64,000 nt of DNA from Streptomyces sp. M92 (GTDB taxonomy: Bacteria > Actinomycetota > Actinomycetes > Streptomycetales > Streptomycetaceae), in the NCBI RefSeq assembly GCF_028473745.1, contig NZ_CP101137.1, positions 2,356,001 to 2,420,000 on the forward strand, given 5' to 3'. Shown here piece by piece: positions 34,323 to 42,567 of the stretch. Both the position numbers and the translations under genes were made by a program. Each line of letters opens with the position of its first letter. The stretch's first letter is position 1. Under the pieces are notes generated by a model. The model searched no databases and was not told the DNA's origin. It worked only from the letters and a program-made list of their open reading frames with translations.

Positions 34323-35003
34323 ATGAACCCAGGACAGACGCAGCGCGTGCCTTGGATCGTGGGGGTCTCCGGGGCGTCCGGCACCCCGTACGCCGCCGCC
34401 GTGCTGCGCGCGCTGCTCGCCGCCGGTGAGAGCGTCGACCTGGTGGTCAGCCGGGCCTCGCGGCTCACCCTGCTCGACGAGACCGGCATCTCCTTCCGCG
34501 ACGCCCACTGGCGCGACGACCTGCACACCTGGCTCGCGCGCGGGGCCGACGGCAAGCCGGACACGTTCGACGTGGACGTCTTCGGTGACCGGGTGCGGCA
34601 CTGGAGCGCGGGCGACCTCGCGGCCGGGCCGTCCTCCGGGTCGTACCCCGTCAAGGGCATGCTGATCGTGCCCGCGTCGACGGCCTGTGTGGCGGGTGTC
34701 GCCCTCGGGCTGTCGAAGGACCTGTTGCAGCGGTCGGCGAGCGTGACCCTGAAGGAGCGCCGCAAGCTGGTCGTGGCCGTCCGGGAGACCCCGCTGGACG
34801 GCCGGACCCTCAGGCACCTGGTGACACTGGACGACGCGGGCGCGACCGTGGTGCCCGCCTCGCCGGCCTTCTACGCGGGGGCGACGCACATCCAGGACCT
34901 GGTCGACTTCGTCGCCGGACGCGTCCTCGACGCGGCGGGCGTCGGGCACGGCCTCTACCGCCGCTGGAGCGGCGACCTCGGAGGGGCCCGCCCCGCCACC
35001 TGA
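34323..35003 (+). CDS. ubiX: Flavin prenyltransferase UbiX
   Basis: A 226-residue FMN-binding enzyme that makes prenylated FMN for the UbiD-type decarboxylase two genes upstream. The start GVSGASGTPYAAAVLRAL binds FMN, VPASTACVAGVALGLSKDLL is the middle signature, and TLKERRKLVVAVRETPLD holds the conserved Glu and Arg contacts. It is slightly longer than minimal UbiX because of an insertion (about residues 62-97: HTWLARGADGKPDTFDVDVF and following) typical of actinobacteria. Its presence explains how the decarboxylase gets its cofactor. Confidence 0.95.
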   Translation: MNPGQTQRVPWIVGVSGASGTPYAAAVLRALLAAGESVDLVVSRASRLTLLDETGISFRDAHWRDDLHTWLARGADGKPDTFDVDVFGDRVRHWSAGDLAAGPSSGSYPVKGMLIVPASTACVAGVALGLSKDLLQRSASVTLKERRKLVVAVRETPLDGRTLRHLVTLDDAGATVVPASPAFYAGATHIQDLVDFVAGRVLDAAGVGHGLYRRWSGDLGGARPAT

Positions 35004-35070
35004 GCACCACCTCCCCCCACACGTTTGTTACCCACATCTTCAGAACTCTTCAGTGGAAGGCTTCGATCGC

Positions 35071-35526
35071 ATGGACGCGGTGGACAGGCAGCTCATCCAG
35101 GCCCTGAGGGAGAACGGCCGGGCCTCGTACGCGGAGCTGGGGCGCCTCGTCGGACTGTCGGGACCCAGCGTCACCGACCGCATCAACCGGCTGGAGGCGG
35201 CCGGCGTCATCACCGGTTACCGGGCCACCGTGGACGCCGCCTCGCTCGGCCTCGGCGTCACCGCCCTCGTCGGCGTCTCGCTCTCCGACGCGGCCGACCA
35301 CGAGGACGTGGCACAGCGGCTGCGGGAGCTGCAGGAGATCGAGGACTGCTGGTTCATCGCCGGCGACGACTCCTACATGCTCAAGGTGCGCGCGGCCGAC
35401 GTGGACGGCCTGGAGAGCATCATCCGGCGCCTGTCGGGGACGAAGGGCGTCTCCCGGACCCGTACCACCATCGTGCTCTCCACCAAGTGGGAGAACCGCG
35501 TGGGCGAGCTGCCCGAAGAGGTGTAG
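35071..35526 (+). CDS. Lrp/AsnC family transcriptional regulator
   Basis: A 151-residue regulator with an N-terminal HTH (MDAVDRQLIQALRENGRASY, LGRLVGLSGPSVTDRINRLE) and a C-terminal RAM ligand domain (EDCWFIAGDDSYMLKVRAAD). It lies within the futalosine block between ubiX and mqnE in the order known from Streptomyces coelicolor, and may respond to an amino acid to tune menaquinone genes. The ATG at 35071 has a GGAAGG site upstream; a GTG at 35053 would add six residues but lacks a ribosome site. Confidence 0.9.
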   Translation: MDAVDRQLIQALRENGRASYAELGRLVGLSGPSVTDRINRLEAAGVITGYRATVDAASLGLGVTALVGVSLSDAADHEDVAQRLRELQEIEDCWFIAGDDSYMLKVRAADVDGLESIIRRLSGTKGVSRTRTTIVLSTKWENRVGELPEEV

Positions 35527-35574
35527 CGAGCGGGGCGTACGGTTTACGGAGTCTGTCTCAGAAAGAGGTATCGC

Positions 35575-36738
35575 ATGGACGCCGGGCTCAAGCGGGAGCT
35601 GGAGCAGAAGGTCCGCTCCGGGGAGCGGCTGACCCGCGAGGACGGCATCGCGCTGTACGAGTCGGACGACCTGGCCTGGCTCGGCGGCCTCGCGCACGAG
35701 GTGCGGACGCGCAAGAACGGCGACGTCGTCCACTTCAACGTCAACCGTCACCTCAACATGACCAACGTGTGCACCGCGTCCTGCGCGTACTGCTCCTTCC
35801 AGCGCAAGCCGGGCGAGAAGGACGCGTACACGATGCGCATCGAGGAGGCGGTGAAGCTCGCCAAGGAGATGGAGGGCGAGAACCTCACCGAGCTGCACAT
35901 CGTCAACGGCCTGCACCCGAACCTCCCGTGGCGCTACTACCCGCGCTCGCTCAGGGAACTGAAGGCCGCGCTGCCGGGCGTGTCGCTCAAGGCGTTCACC
36001 GCCACCGAGATCCACCACTTCGAGACCATCTCCGGGATGTCCGCCTCCGACATCCTCGACGAGCTGATCGACGCCGGTCTGGAGTCCCTGACCGGCGGCG
36101 GCGCCGAGATCTTCGACTGGGAGGTGCGGCAGCACATCGTCGACCACCGCACCCACTGGGAGGACTGGTCGCGCATCCACCGCCTGGCCCACGAGAAGGG
36201 CCTGAAGACCCCGTGCACCATGCTCTACGGCCACATCGAGGAGCCGCGCCACCGCGTGGACCACGTACTGCGCCTGCGTGAGCTCCAGGACGAGACGAAC
36301 GGCTTCCAGGTCTTCATCCCGCTGCGCTACCAGCACGACTTCGTGGACCTGAAGGACGGCAAGGTCAGGAACCGACTCCAGGCGCGCACGCAGATGGCGA
36401 CCGGCGCGGAGGCGCTGAAGACCTTCGCGGTGTCGCGGCTGCTGTTCGACAACGTCCCGCACGTCAAGGTCTTCTGGGTCATGCACGGCGTCCAGACCGC
36501 GCAGCTGGCCCTCCAGCACGGCGCCGACGACATGGACGGCTCGGTCGTCGAGTACAAGATCACGCACGACGCGGACGACTTCGGCACGCCGAACAAGCTG
36601 ACGCGCGAGGACCTGCTCGACCTGATCCGCGACGCGGGGTTCCGGCCGGTGGAGCGGAACACGCGGTACGAGGTCCTCAGGGAGTACGACGGTCCCGACG
36701 CGGGGCGCCGGGAGTCTCCGCAGCCGATGCGGGTGTGA
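35575..36738 (+). CDS. mqnE: Aminofutalosine synthase MqnE
   Basis: A 387-residue radical SAM enzyme that joins the chorismate-derived enolpyruvyl benzoate to SAM, giving aminofutalosine. The cluster motif CTASCAYC has Cys66, Cys70 and Cys73. Other signatures are FHVNRHLNMTN-like HFNVNRHLNMTNVC, ELHIVNGLHPNLPWRYY and GGGAEIFDWEVRQ. An AGAAAGAGG site precedes the ATG. It is the second step of the pathway; MqnA is encoded at 49640-50488. Confidence 0.95.
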   Translation: MDAGLKRELEQKVRSGERLTREDGIALYESDDLAWLGGLAHEVRTRKNGDVVHFNVNRHLNMTNVCTASCAYCSFQRKPGEKDAYTMRIEEAVKLAKEMEGENLTELHIVNGLHPNLPWRYYPRSLRELKAALPGVSLKAFTATEIHHFETISGMSASDILDELIDAGLESLTGGGAEIFDWEVRQHIVDHRTHWEDWSRIHRLAHEKGLKTPCTMLYGHIEEPRHRVDHVLRLRELQDETNGFQVFIPLRYQHDFVDLKDGKVRNRLQARTQMATGAEALKTFAVSRLLFDNVPHVKVFWVMHGVQTAQLALQHGADDMDGSVVEYKITHDADDFGTPNKLTREDLLDLIRDAGFRPVERNTRYEVLREYDGPDAGRRESPQPMRV

Positions 36739-36787
36739 CAAGGGGCGGTGCGGCTGTCCGCCGGGTGCGGGCCGGTGGGTGGTCGCT

Positions 36788-36832
36788 CGCGCAGTTCCCC
36801 GCGCCCCTGACAGAGGCGCGGGGAACTGCGCG
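36788..36832. repeat. 18-bp GC-rich inverted repeat (common Streptomyces intergenic hairpin)
   Basis: A perfect 18-bp stem, CGCGCAGTTCCCCGCGCC and complement, with a 9-nt loop, between mqnE and udgX. This GCGCAGTTCCCCGCGCC hairpin is widespread between Streptomyces genes and probably acts as a terminator or transcript stabiliser. Confidence 0.8.
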
Positions 36833-36895
36833 ACCAGCCCCCACCCACCCGCACCCGGCACGGGTCCGAATCCCCATGGCGGGTAGTCGGACCCC

Positions 36896-37540
36896 ATGGC
36901 CGGTACCGAGGACGCCTACACCGCCGAACCCTTCGTTCCGAAGCGCGGCGGTCTCCCCGCCCTGCGCCGGGCGGCCGTCGACTGCCGCGGCTGTCCCCTG
37001 CACCGGGACGCCACCCAGACCGTCTTCGGCGCCGGCAAGGCGACCGCCCGCGTCATGCTCGTCGGTGAGCAGCCCGGCGACCAGGAGGACCGGGCGGGCG
37101 AACCCTTCGTCGGCCCCGCCGGCAGGCTCCTCGACCGGGCGCTGGCGGAGGCCGGCCTCGACCCGGCGGACGCCTACGTCACGAACGCCGTCAAGCACTT
37201 CAAGTTCACGCGGGCCGAACCCCGCAAGCGCCGCATCCACAAGGCGCCCACCCTGCGCGAGACGACCGCCTGCGGGCCCTGGCTGGCCGCCGAGCTGGAC
37301 CGGGTGGAGCCCGAACTGATCGTGGTGCTCGGCGCGACGGCCGGCAAGGCGCTGCTCGGCTCCTCGTTCCGGGTCACGCAGGTGCGCGGCACGGTGCTGG
37401 AGGAGGAGGTCCACGGGCGCCTCGAACGGCTGGTGCCGACCGTGCACCCCTCGGCGGTGCTGCGGGCCGAGGACCGGGACGGGGCCTACCGGGGACTGGT
37501 CTCCGATCTGGAGGTGGCGACCCGGGCACTCGCCGAGTAA
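36896..37540 (+). CDS. udgX: UdgX-type uracil-DNA glycosylase
   Basis: A 214-residue member of the family 4-like uracil glycosylases. The uracil pocket motif is GEQPGDQEDRAGEPFVGPAG. The insert KRRIHKAP with His115 is the hallmark R-loop of UdgX, which becomes covalently bonded to the uracil site instead of simply releasing uracil. The closing motif VPTVHPSAVLRA is present. CRGC and a later Cys in TACGP are probable iron-sulphur ligands; I count only three cysteines in all. It stands alone after the mqnE hairpin. Confidence 0.93.
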   Translation: MAGTEDAYTAEPFVPKRGGLPALRRAAVDCRGCPLHRDATQTVFGAGKATARVMLVGEQPGDQEDRAGEPFVGPAGRLLDRALAEAGLDPADAYVTNAVKHFKFTRAEPRKRRIHKAPTLRETTACGPWLAAELDRVEPELIVVLGATAGKALLGSSFRVTQVRGTVLEEEVHGRLERLVPTVHPSAVLRAEDRDGAYRGLVSDLEVATRALAE

Positions 37541-37556
37541 TGGTTACGATGGGGCT

Positions 37557-38081
37557 GTGTCCCTTACTTTCACTCTCGATCCCGCCCTCACCCCGGACCT
37601 GCGCGACGGCGTACTCGACCTGTGGACCGACGTCACCGACGCGGGCGGCTCCGTCGGCTTCGTCCCGCCGGCGACCCGGGAGGACATCCGCCCCGAGCTG
37701 GTCAAGCACATGGTCGCCATGGCCGAGGGCCGTACCCGCCTCCTCGTCGGGCACGACGAAGCCGGCCGCGTGGCCGCCACCGCGTTCCTCACCCTGAACA
37801 CCCACCGGCTGATGACCCACTGGCTGTGGCTCTACACGGTGATGGTCCACCCGCGCCACCAGGGCCGGGGCTACGGCCGGGACCTGATGGCCGCCGCCGC
37901 GGACGCGGCCCGCACCCTCGACGGTGTCGAGGCGATCCGGCTCACCTGCCGGGGCGGCCTCGGACTGGAGCGGTTCTACGAGTCCTGCGGCTACAAGGAG
38001 GTCGGCCGGGTGCCCGGCGCGATCCGGGTGGCTCCCGGCGACGACCGCGACGACGTCTTCATGCTGCTGCCGCTGGCCTGA
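37557..38081 (+). CDS. GNAT family N-acetyltransferase
   Basis: A 174-residue acetyltransferase of the GCN5 fold. The acetyl-CoA pyrophosphate loop is in VMVHPRHQGRGYGRDLMAAA, and the end motif (GLERFYESCGYKEVGRVPGA) is also typical. The substrate is not predictable. The GTG start is 16 bp after udgX, with no clear ribosome site, so it may depend on coupling with that gene. Confidence 0.9.
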   Translation: MSLTFTLDPALTPDLRDGVLDLWTDVTDAGGSVGFVPPATREDIRPELVKHMVAMAEGRTRLLVGHDEAGRVAATAFLTLNTHRLMTHWLWLYTVMVHPRHQGRGYGRDLMAAAADAARTLDGVEAIRLTCRGGLGLERFYESCGYKEVGRVPGAIRVAPGDDRDDVFMLLPLA

Positions 38082-38164
38082 GCCGACCCCCCTGCGGGGC
38101 GGGCGGCCCGGCATGCTTCACTGGACAGTGCCTCTTTGTGCCAGAAACGGAAGAGTGGATTGAG

Positions 38165-38464
38165 ATGCTCCGCTACACGCTGATGCGCCTCGGGATCTTC
38201 GTCGGCTGCCTCGTGGCCGTCTGGGGACTCGTCTACGTCGGCGTGTTCCCGCGCGGACTCGGCGACTCCAACGGCATGTGGATCATCCTGCTCGCCCTGC
38301 TGGTCTCCGCCCCCATCAGCTACGTCGCGCTGCGCAAGGAGCGGGACCGGGCCTCGGTGCAGGTCGTGAACCGGGTCGACCGCTTCAAGACCAACCTGGA
38401 GGCCAACCGCGGCCAGGAGGACGTCGCCGACGACTCCGCGAGGGCGCAGGGCCAGACCTCGTAA
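38165..38464 (+). CDS. DUF4229 family small membrane protein
   Basis: A 99-residue protein with two hydrophobic helices (LGIFVGCLVAVWGLVYVGVF and MWIILLALLVSAPISYVAL). A basic then mixed-charge cytosolic tail contains KERDRASVQVVNRVDRFKTN. This fits DUF4229, an actinobacterial family of unknown function. A strong hairpin follows. Confidence 0.85.
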   Translation: MLRYTLMRLGIFVGCLVAVWGLVYVGVFPRGLGDSNGMWIILLALLVSAPISYVALRKERDRASVQVVNRVDRFKTNLEANRGQEDVADDSARAQGQTS

Positions 38465-38483
38465 CGTCCGTCACACCCACGTA

Positions 38484-38519
38484 CGCCCCGGTTCCCGCAT
38501 TCCGCGGAAAACCGGGGCG
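38484..38519. terminator. Hairpin terminator
   Basis: CGCCCCGGTT and AACCGGGGCG arms enclose a 16-nt loop; a TTTTA stretch follows at about 38527. It separates DUF4229 from the leader-peptide/symporter unit. Confidence 0.8.
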
Positions 38520-38555
38520 ATCTGCGTTTTACGGGCAGGAGCCGGCCTCCAGCCT

Positions 38556-38574
38556 CTCAAAGTGAGGCTTTGAG
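38556..38574. promoter_or_regulatory. CTCAAAG-N5-CTTTGAG dyad at the symporter promoter
   Basis: A perfect 7-bp-arm inverted repeat overlapping the putative -35 region of the transcript that starts with the leader peptide. It is a good position for a repressor or activator; the protein is unknown. Confidence 0.5.
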
Positions 38575-38599
38575 GGCCCCAAAGCACTGGTGTTAAAGT
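38570..38599 (+). promoter_or_regulatory. Putative promoter of leader peptide and symporter
   Basis: TTGAGG, 18 bases, then TAAAGT. Transcription would start around 38606, essentially at the leader-peptide ATG, suggesting a leaderless transcript. Confidence 0.5.
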
Positions 38600-38606
38600 C
38601 GTGTGC

Positions 38607-38708
38607 ATGAAGCACGCAGCCGCGCCCCACACACCCCCGAGCCTCGCGCTCGTGGCGCGCCTGCACGTGGACCTCTGTCGGTGCGCGTCCGCGAACTGTC
38701 GCCCCTGA
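38607..38708 (+). CDS. Cys-containing leader peptide (attenuator-type)
   Basis: A 33-residue frame ending LVARLHVDLCRCASANCRP. The core HVDLCR followed by further cysteines is that of the short actinobacterial putative leader peptides found upstream of sulphur and cysteine transport genes. Translation of the clustered Cys codons (residues 24, 26 and 31) near its end could sense Cys-tRNA supply and control the downstream gene 80 nt away. No ribosome site precedes the ATG, and the promoter position suggests leaderless translation. Regulation by cysteine is inferred from known leader-peptide attenuation. Confidence 0.75.
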   Translation: MKHAAAPHTPPSLALVARLHVDLCRCASANCRP

Positions 38709-38787
38709 CGTTCCTCCTCATCCCGTCGTTCTCCACGTCAGCCCTGCGCGTCCGTCCCCCGCGTCCCGTCCCCTACGGAGTCTGTCC

Positions 38788-40149
38788 GTGTCCTCTTCCT
38801 CGCCCGCGAATCCGTCGCCCGCGAAGCCTTCCGCCCAGTCCCCGGCCAAGAAGTCCTTCAAGGTGCCCTTCTGGGCCCAGATACTCGCCGGTCTCGTCCT
38901 CGGCGTCCTGCTGGGCTGGCTGGCCCGCAGCCAGGACATATCCTGGCTCGTCACCACCCTGGAGAAGGTCGGTGACCTCTTCATCGGCCTGCTGAAGCTG
39001 GCCGTCGCACCGCTCGTCTTCTTCGCCATCCTGGTGTCGATCACCAACCTGCGGAAGGTCAACAACGCGGCCCGCCTGGCGTCCCGCACCCTCCTCTGGT
39101 TCATGATCACGTCGCTGATCGCGGTGGCCATCGGCCTCGTCATCGGCCTGGTCACCAACCCCGGCGCCGGCACCGGCCTCACCCCGGCCGACGGCGCCAA
39201 GCCCGAGAACACCGGGTCCTGGATCGACTTCCTGACCGGCATCGTGCCGACCGACGTCATCACGCCGTTCACCGACCTGAACGTCCTGCAGATCGTCTTC
39301 ATGGCCGCCGTCGCCGGCATCGCCGCCCTCCAGCTCGGCGAGAGGGCCCAGCCGATCCTCAACCTGAGCGAGTCCGTCCTCGAACTCCTCCAGAAGGCCC
39401 TGTGGTGGGTCATCCGCCTCGCCCCGATCGGCACGATCGGCCTCATCGGCAAGGCCATCGCCACCTACGGCTGGGACCTCATCGGCAAGTACGCCACCTT
39501 CACCGCCGACATCTACGTCGGCTGCGCCATCGTGCTGTTCGTGGTCTACCCGGCGCTGCTCGCCACCGTCGCCAAGCTCAACCCGCTGCAGTTCTTCAAG
39601 GGCGCCTGGCCCGCGATCCAGCTGGCCTTCGTCTCCCGCTCGTCCGTCGGCACCATGCCGCTGACCCAGAAGGTCACCGAGCGCCTCGGCGTCCCGAAGG
39701 AGTACGCGTCCTTCGCCGTGCCGTTCGGCGCGACGACCAAGATGGACGGCTGCGCCGCGGTCTACCCGGCGATCGCCGCGATCTTCGTCGCGCAGATCTT
39801 CGGCATCGACCTCGGCGTCGGCGACTACCTCCTGATCGCCTTCGTCTCGGTGGTCGGCTCCGCCGCCACGGCCGGCCTCACCGGCGCCACGGTGATGCTG
39901 ACCCTGACCCTGTCCACGCTGGGCCTGCCCATGGAGGGCGTCGGCCTCCTCCTCGCCATCGACCCGATCCTGGACATGATGCGCACGGCGACGAACGTGG
40001 CCGGCCAAGCTCTCGTCCCGGTCATCGTCTCGGCCCGCGAGGGACTGCTCGACCGCAAGGCCTACGACGAGGCGCACAGCTCGCCGATCGACGAGCCGGA
40101 GCGCGAGCGGGAGAAGCAGGTGCCGGAGCCGGTTCCGGCCGCCGCCTGA
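38788..40149 (+). CDS. Dicarboxylate/amino acid:cation symporter (DAACS family), possibly cystine-type
   Basis: A 453-residue membrane transporter of the glutamate/aspartate symporter fold. After a Ser/Pro/Lys-rich N-terminus the helices begin WAQILAGLVLGVLLGWL. The re-entrant Ser-rich loop is FVSRSSVGTMPLT, and the transport core is VPFGATTKMDGCAAVYPAIAA then VSVVGSAATAGLTGATVML and LAIDPILDMMRTATNVAGQAL. The family imports C4-dicarboxylates, Glu/Asp or cystine (TcyP). The Cys leader peptide upstream points to cystine or cysteine-related uptake; this substrate is an inference. A 26-bp hairpin follows. Confidence 0.9.
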   Translation: MSSSSPANPSPAKPSAQSPAKKSFKVPFWAQILAGLVLGVLLGWLARSQDISWLVTTLEKVGDLFIGLLKLAVAPLVFFAILVSITNLRKVNNAARLASRTLLWFMITSLIAVAIGLVIGLVTNPGAGTGLTPADGAKPENTGSWIDFLTGIVPTDVITPFTDLNVLQIVFMAAVAGIAALQLGERAQPILNLSESVLELLQKALWWVIRLAPIGTIGLIGKAIATYGWDLIGKYATFTADIYVGCAIVLFVVYPALLATVAKLNPLQFFKGAWPAIQLAFVSRSSVGTMPLTQKVTERLGVPKEYASFAVPFGATTKMDGCAAVYPAIAAIFVAQIFGIDLGVGDYLLIAFVSVVGSAATAGLTGATVMLTLTLSTLGLPMEGVGLLLAIDPILDMMRTATNVAGQALVPVIVSAREGLLDRKAYDEAHSSPIDEPEREREKQVPEPVPAAA

Positions 40150-40166
40150 CCTCGTTCCGACAGGCG

Positions 40167-40221
40167 AACGGGCCGGTCCCCCTCCCCGTGCGACACGCAC
40201 GGGGAGGGGGACCGGCCCGTT
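40167..40221. terminator. Perfect 26-bp hairpin terminator, bidirectional
   Basis: AACGGGCCGGTCCCCCTCCC... pairs without a mismatch over 26 bp with its complement across a 3-nt ACA loop. It lies between the convergent symporter and oxidoreductase genes. Confidence 0.9.
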
Positions 40222-40269
40222 CTCGCTTCCACGCCCACCGCGCCGGCCCTGACGCCGCCACGGCCGCCG

Positions 40270-41163
40270 TCAGACCACCAGGACCCGGCGCCCGCGCGTG
40301 TGCCCCGCCCGGCTGTCGACGTGCGCCGCCGCGGCATCGGCGAGCGGGTACGCCTTCTCGACCGGGATGTGGAGCCGGCCCCGCGTGATCAGGTCCACCG
40401 CCTCGGCCAGCGCGTCCGGCACGCTCCCGGCCGTACCGGAGAACCGGACGCCGAACTCCGGCGCGCCGAGATCGGCGATGGAGACCACCCGCCGCGGGTC
40501 CCCGGTCAGCTCGACCAGCTCGCCGATCACCCCGGAGCCGGCCAGATCGAGCGCCGCGTCCACGCGGCCGAGCCCGCGCACCCGCTCGACCCATCCCTCG
40601 CCGTACGTCGTGGGTACGGCGCCCAGCTCCCGCAGGTAGTCCTGGTTGGCGGCACCGGCCGTGCCGATCACCGCGATGCCGCGGTCGCGGGCGCTCTGCA
40701 GCACCGCCGACCCGACTCCGCCGGACGCGCCGCTGACCAGCAGCGTCTGTCCGGGCCGCACCCCCACCTCGCGGATGACGCGCAGCGCGGTCTCCACGAC
40801 GGACGGGTACCCGGCCGCCTCCTCGAACGTCAGGCCCTCGGGCATCCGGGCCCAGGCCGACAGCACGGCGAACTCGGCGTAGGTGTCGACGCCCTCGCCG
40901 AACACCGGATCACCGGGCTCCACACCGTCGACGCCCTCACCGACCTCGTCCACCACCCCGGCGGCGTCCAGCCCGACCCCGGCGGGCAGCTCGATCGGAT
41001 GGGCGCCCAGGACCTGGCCCTCACGCAGCCTCCAGTCGACGGGGTTCACGCCCGCCGCCCGCACGGCGACGCGTATCTGACCGGGGCCCGCGTGGGGCTC
41101 CTCGGCGTCCAGGAGTTCGAGGACTTCCGGACCGCCGAACTCGGCGAAGCTCACTTTCCTCAT
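40270..41163 (-). CDS. NADP-dependent oxidoreductase (zinc-type alcohol dehydrogenase superfamily, quinone reductase-like)
   Basis: A 297-residue MDR-superfamily enzyme. The N-terminal GroES-like half has VRAAGVNPVDWRLREG and LPAGVGLDAAGVVDEVGEGV. The cofactor half has LLVSGASGGVGSAVLQSARD, the NADPH-binding AxxGxxG-type motif. No zinc-ligand cysteines are seen, so it belongs to the quinone-oxidoreductase-like branch. It is divergent from a TetR gene with a perfect dyad between them, a common regulator/target pair for detoxifying reductases. Confidence 0.92.
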   Translation of the reverse strand: MRKVSFAEFGGPEVLELLDAEEPHAGPGQIRVAVRAAGVNPVDWRLREGQVLGAHPIELPAGVGLDAAGVVDEVGEGVDGVEPGDPVFGEGVDTYAEFAVLSAWARMPEGLTFEEAAGYPSVVETALRVIREVGVRPGQTLLVSGASGGVGSAVLQSARDRGIAVIGTAGAANQDYLRELGAVPTTYGEGWVERVRGLGRVDAALDLAGSGVIGELVELTGDPRRVVSIADLGAPEFGVRFSGTAGSVPDALAEAVDLITRGRLHIPVEKAYPLADAAAAHVDSRAGHTRGRRVLVV

Positions 41164-41177
41164 GCGGCCGACCGTAG

Positions 41178-41192
41178 CACTAACCGTTAGTG
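41178..41192. promoter_or_regulatory. CACTAAC-C-GTTAGTG palindrome, putative TetR operator
   Basis: A perfect 15-bp dyad in the 71-bp divergent space between the oxidoreductase and TetR genes; size and place fit a TetR-family operator for both. Confidence 0.65.
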
Positions 41193-41234
41193 TTTTGAAA
41201 CGGGTTCGATTTCGCACCTGATAGCTTTGGGGTC

Positions 41235-41822
41235 ATGACGACCGTGCCGACCGGACGCCGTGAGCGCAAGAAGGCCGCGACCCGGCAGAAGATCGCCGAC
41301 ACCGCCCTGCGCCTCTTCCTGGAGCGCGGGTACGACGCGGTGGGCATCCGGGAGGTGGCCGCCGAGGCCGACGTGGCCGTCACCACGCTCTTCTCCCACT
41401 TCGCCGCCAAAGAGGCCCTGGTCTTCGAGCGGGACCCGGACTTCGAGCGGCGCCTCACCGGGGCCGTCACCGGCCGGGCGCCGGACGAGCCGCTGATCCC
41501 CGCGCTGCGCCGCGAGGTGCACGCTCTCGTGGCGCACTGCGCGGCGCCCGAGGCCGCCCCGGTCTGGCGCATGATCGACGCGTCGCCCGCGCTGCGGCAG
41601 TACGAGGAGTCGATGAGGCTGCGCCACGCGGAGTCCCTGGCGGCGGCCGTCGCCGCCGACCTCGGCCTGCCGCGGACCACGACGGCCTGCCGGGCGCTCG
41701 CGAGGTTCGTCGTCGACGCCCACGCGCTGGCCCGCGAGGCGGACGATCCCCGGGCGGCGGTGGAGGAGGTCTTCCGGATGATCGAGGCGGCCTGGGAGGC
41801 CGCCGGAGCGCGGACGGCCTGA
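41235..41822 (+). CDS. TetR family transcriptional regulator
   Basis: A 195-residue regulator. The N-terminal HTH reads QKIADTALRLFLERGYDAVG then IREVAAEADVAVTTLFSHFA, the usual TetR pattern. The C-terminal ligand domain is helical. It is divergent from the oxidoreductase, with the CACTAAC dyad between, and probably represses both. Confidence 0.93.
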   Translation: MTTVPTGRRERKKAATRQKIADTALRLFLERGYDAVGIREVAAEADVAVTTLFSHFAAKEALVFERDPDFERRLTGAVTGRAPDEPLIPALRREVHALVAHCAAPEAAPVWRMIDASPALRQYEESMRLRHAESLAAAVAADLGLPRTTTACRALARFVVDAHALAREADDPRAAVEEVFRMIEAAWEAAGARTA

Positions 41823-41847
41823 TCACCGCCGCGCGGACCGTACGCTG

Positions 41848-42567
41848 ATGCCTATGGGTGCAGGGAAGACCAAGCGGATGCCGCGGGCGGTCCGTGAGCA
41901 GCAGATGCTGGACGCCGCCGTGCGGATCTTCGGACAGCGCGGGTACATGGCGGCGTCGATGGACGAGATCGCCGAACTGGCCGGTGTCTCCAAGCCGCTG
42001 GTGTACCTGTACCTGAACTCGAAGGACGACCTCTTCAGCGCCTGCGTCCGCCGCGAGTCCCGGGCCCTCACCGAGGCCGTGCGCGCCGGTGTACGGCCGG
42101 GACTGCCCGCCGACGGACAACTCTGGTCGGGGCTGCGGGCGTTCTTCACCCACACCGCGAGCAACCCGGACGCCTGGCGGGTGCTGCACCTCCACGCCCG
42201 CACCCACGGCGAGCGGTTCGCCGCCGAGGTCGCGGCGATGCGCGAGGACATCGTCGCGTTCGTGACCCAGCTGATCGCGGCCGCGGCGCGGGAGGCGCAC
42301 GGCCGCCCGCACCTGCCCGAGGGCGAGGTCGCGGGGCTGGCCGAGGCGCTGGTCGGCGCGGCCGAGTCGCTCGCCGACTGGGCCGGCGCCACCGAGGGCG
42401 TCACCGCCAAGCAGGCGGCGGCGACCCTGATGAACTTCGCCTGGGCGGGGCTGGGCGACCTGATGGCGGGCCGGCCCTGGGCACCGCCCCAGGAGACCGG
42501 GACGGAGGCCGATGCCGAGACCGGTTCCGAGTCGGGGGCGCCGGCGGTGCCGGTTCAGGCCGGGTAG
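41848..42567 (+). CDS. TetR family transcriptional regulator of the fatty-acid cluster
   Basis: A 239-residue regulator with a TetR HTH (QQMLDAAVRIFGQRGYMAAS, DEIAELAGVSKPLVYLYLNS) and an all-helical ligand domain with a disordered acidic tail. Its 3-prime end overlaps the convergent MaoC gene by 13 bp. Its likely targets are the MaoC/FabG/thiolase and acyl-CoA ligase promoters, which share TTAC-N-GTAA dyads; acyl-CoA would be the expected ligand. Both are inferred from context. Confidence 0.92.
   Translation: MPMGAGKTKRMPRAVREQQMLDAAVRIFGQRGYMAASMDEIAELAGVSKPLVYLYLNSKDDLFSACVRRESRALTEAVRAGVRPGLPADGQLWSGLRAFFTHTASNPDAWRVLHLHARTHGERFAAEVAAMREDIVAFVTQLIAAAAREAHGRPHLPEGEVAGLAEALVGAAESLADWAGATEGVTAKQAAATLMNFAWAGLGDLMAGRPWAPPQETGTEADAETGSESGAPAVPVQAG

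Noticed and set aside
36855..36880. tRNA T-arm-like string GGGTCCGAATCCCC
   Set aside because: No acceptor, anticodon or D arm can be formed around it. I found no tRNA or rRNA gene in the window.
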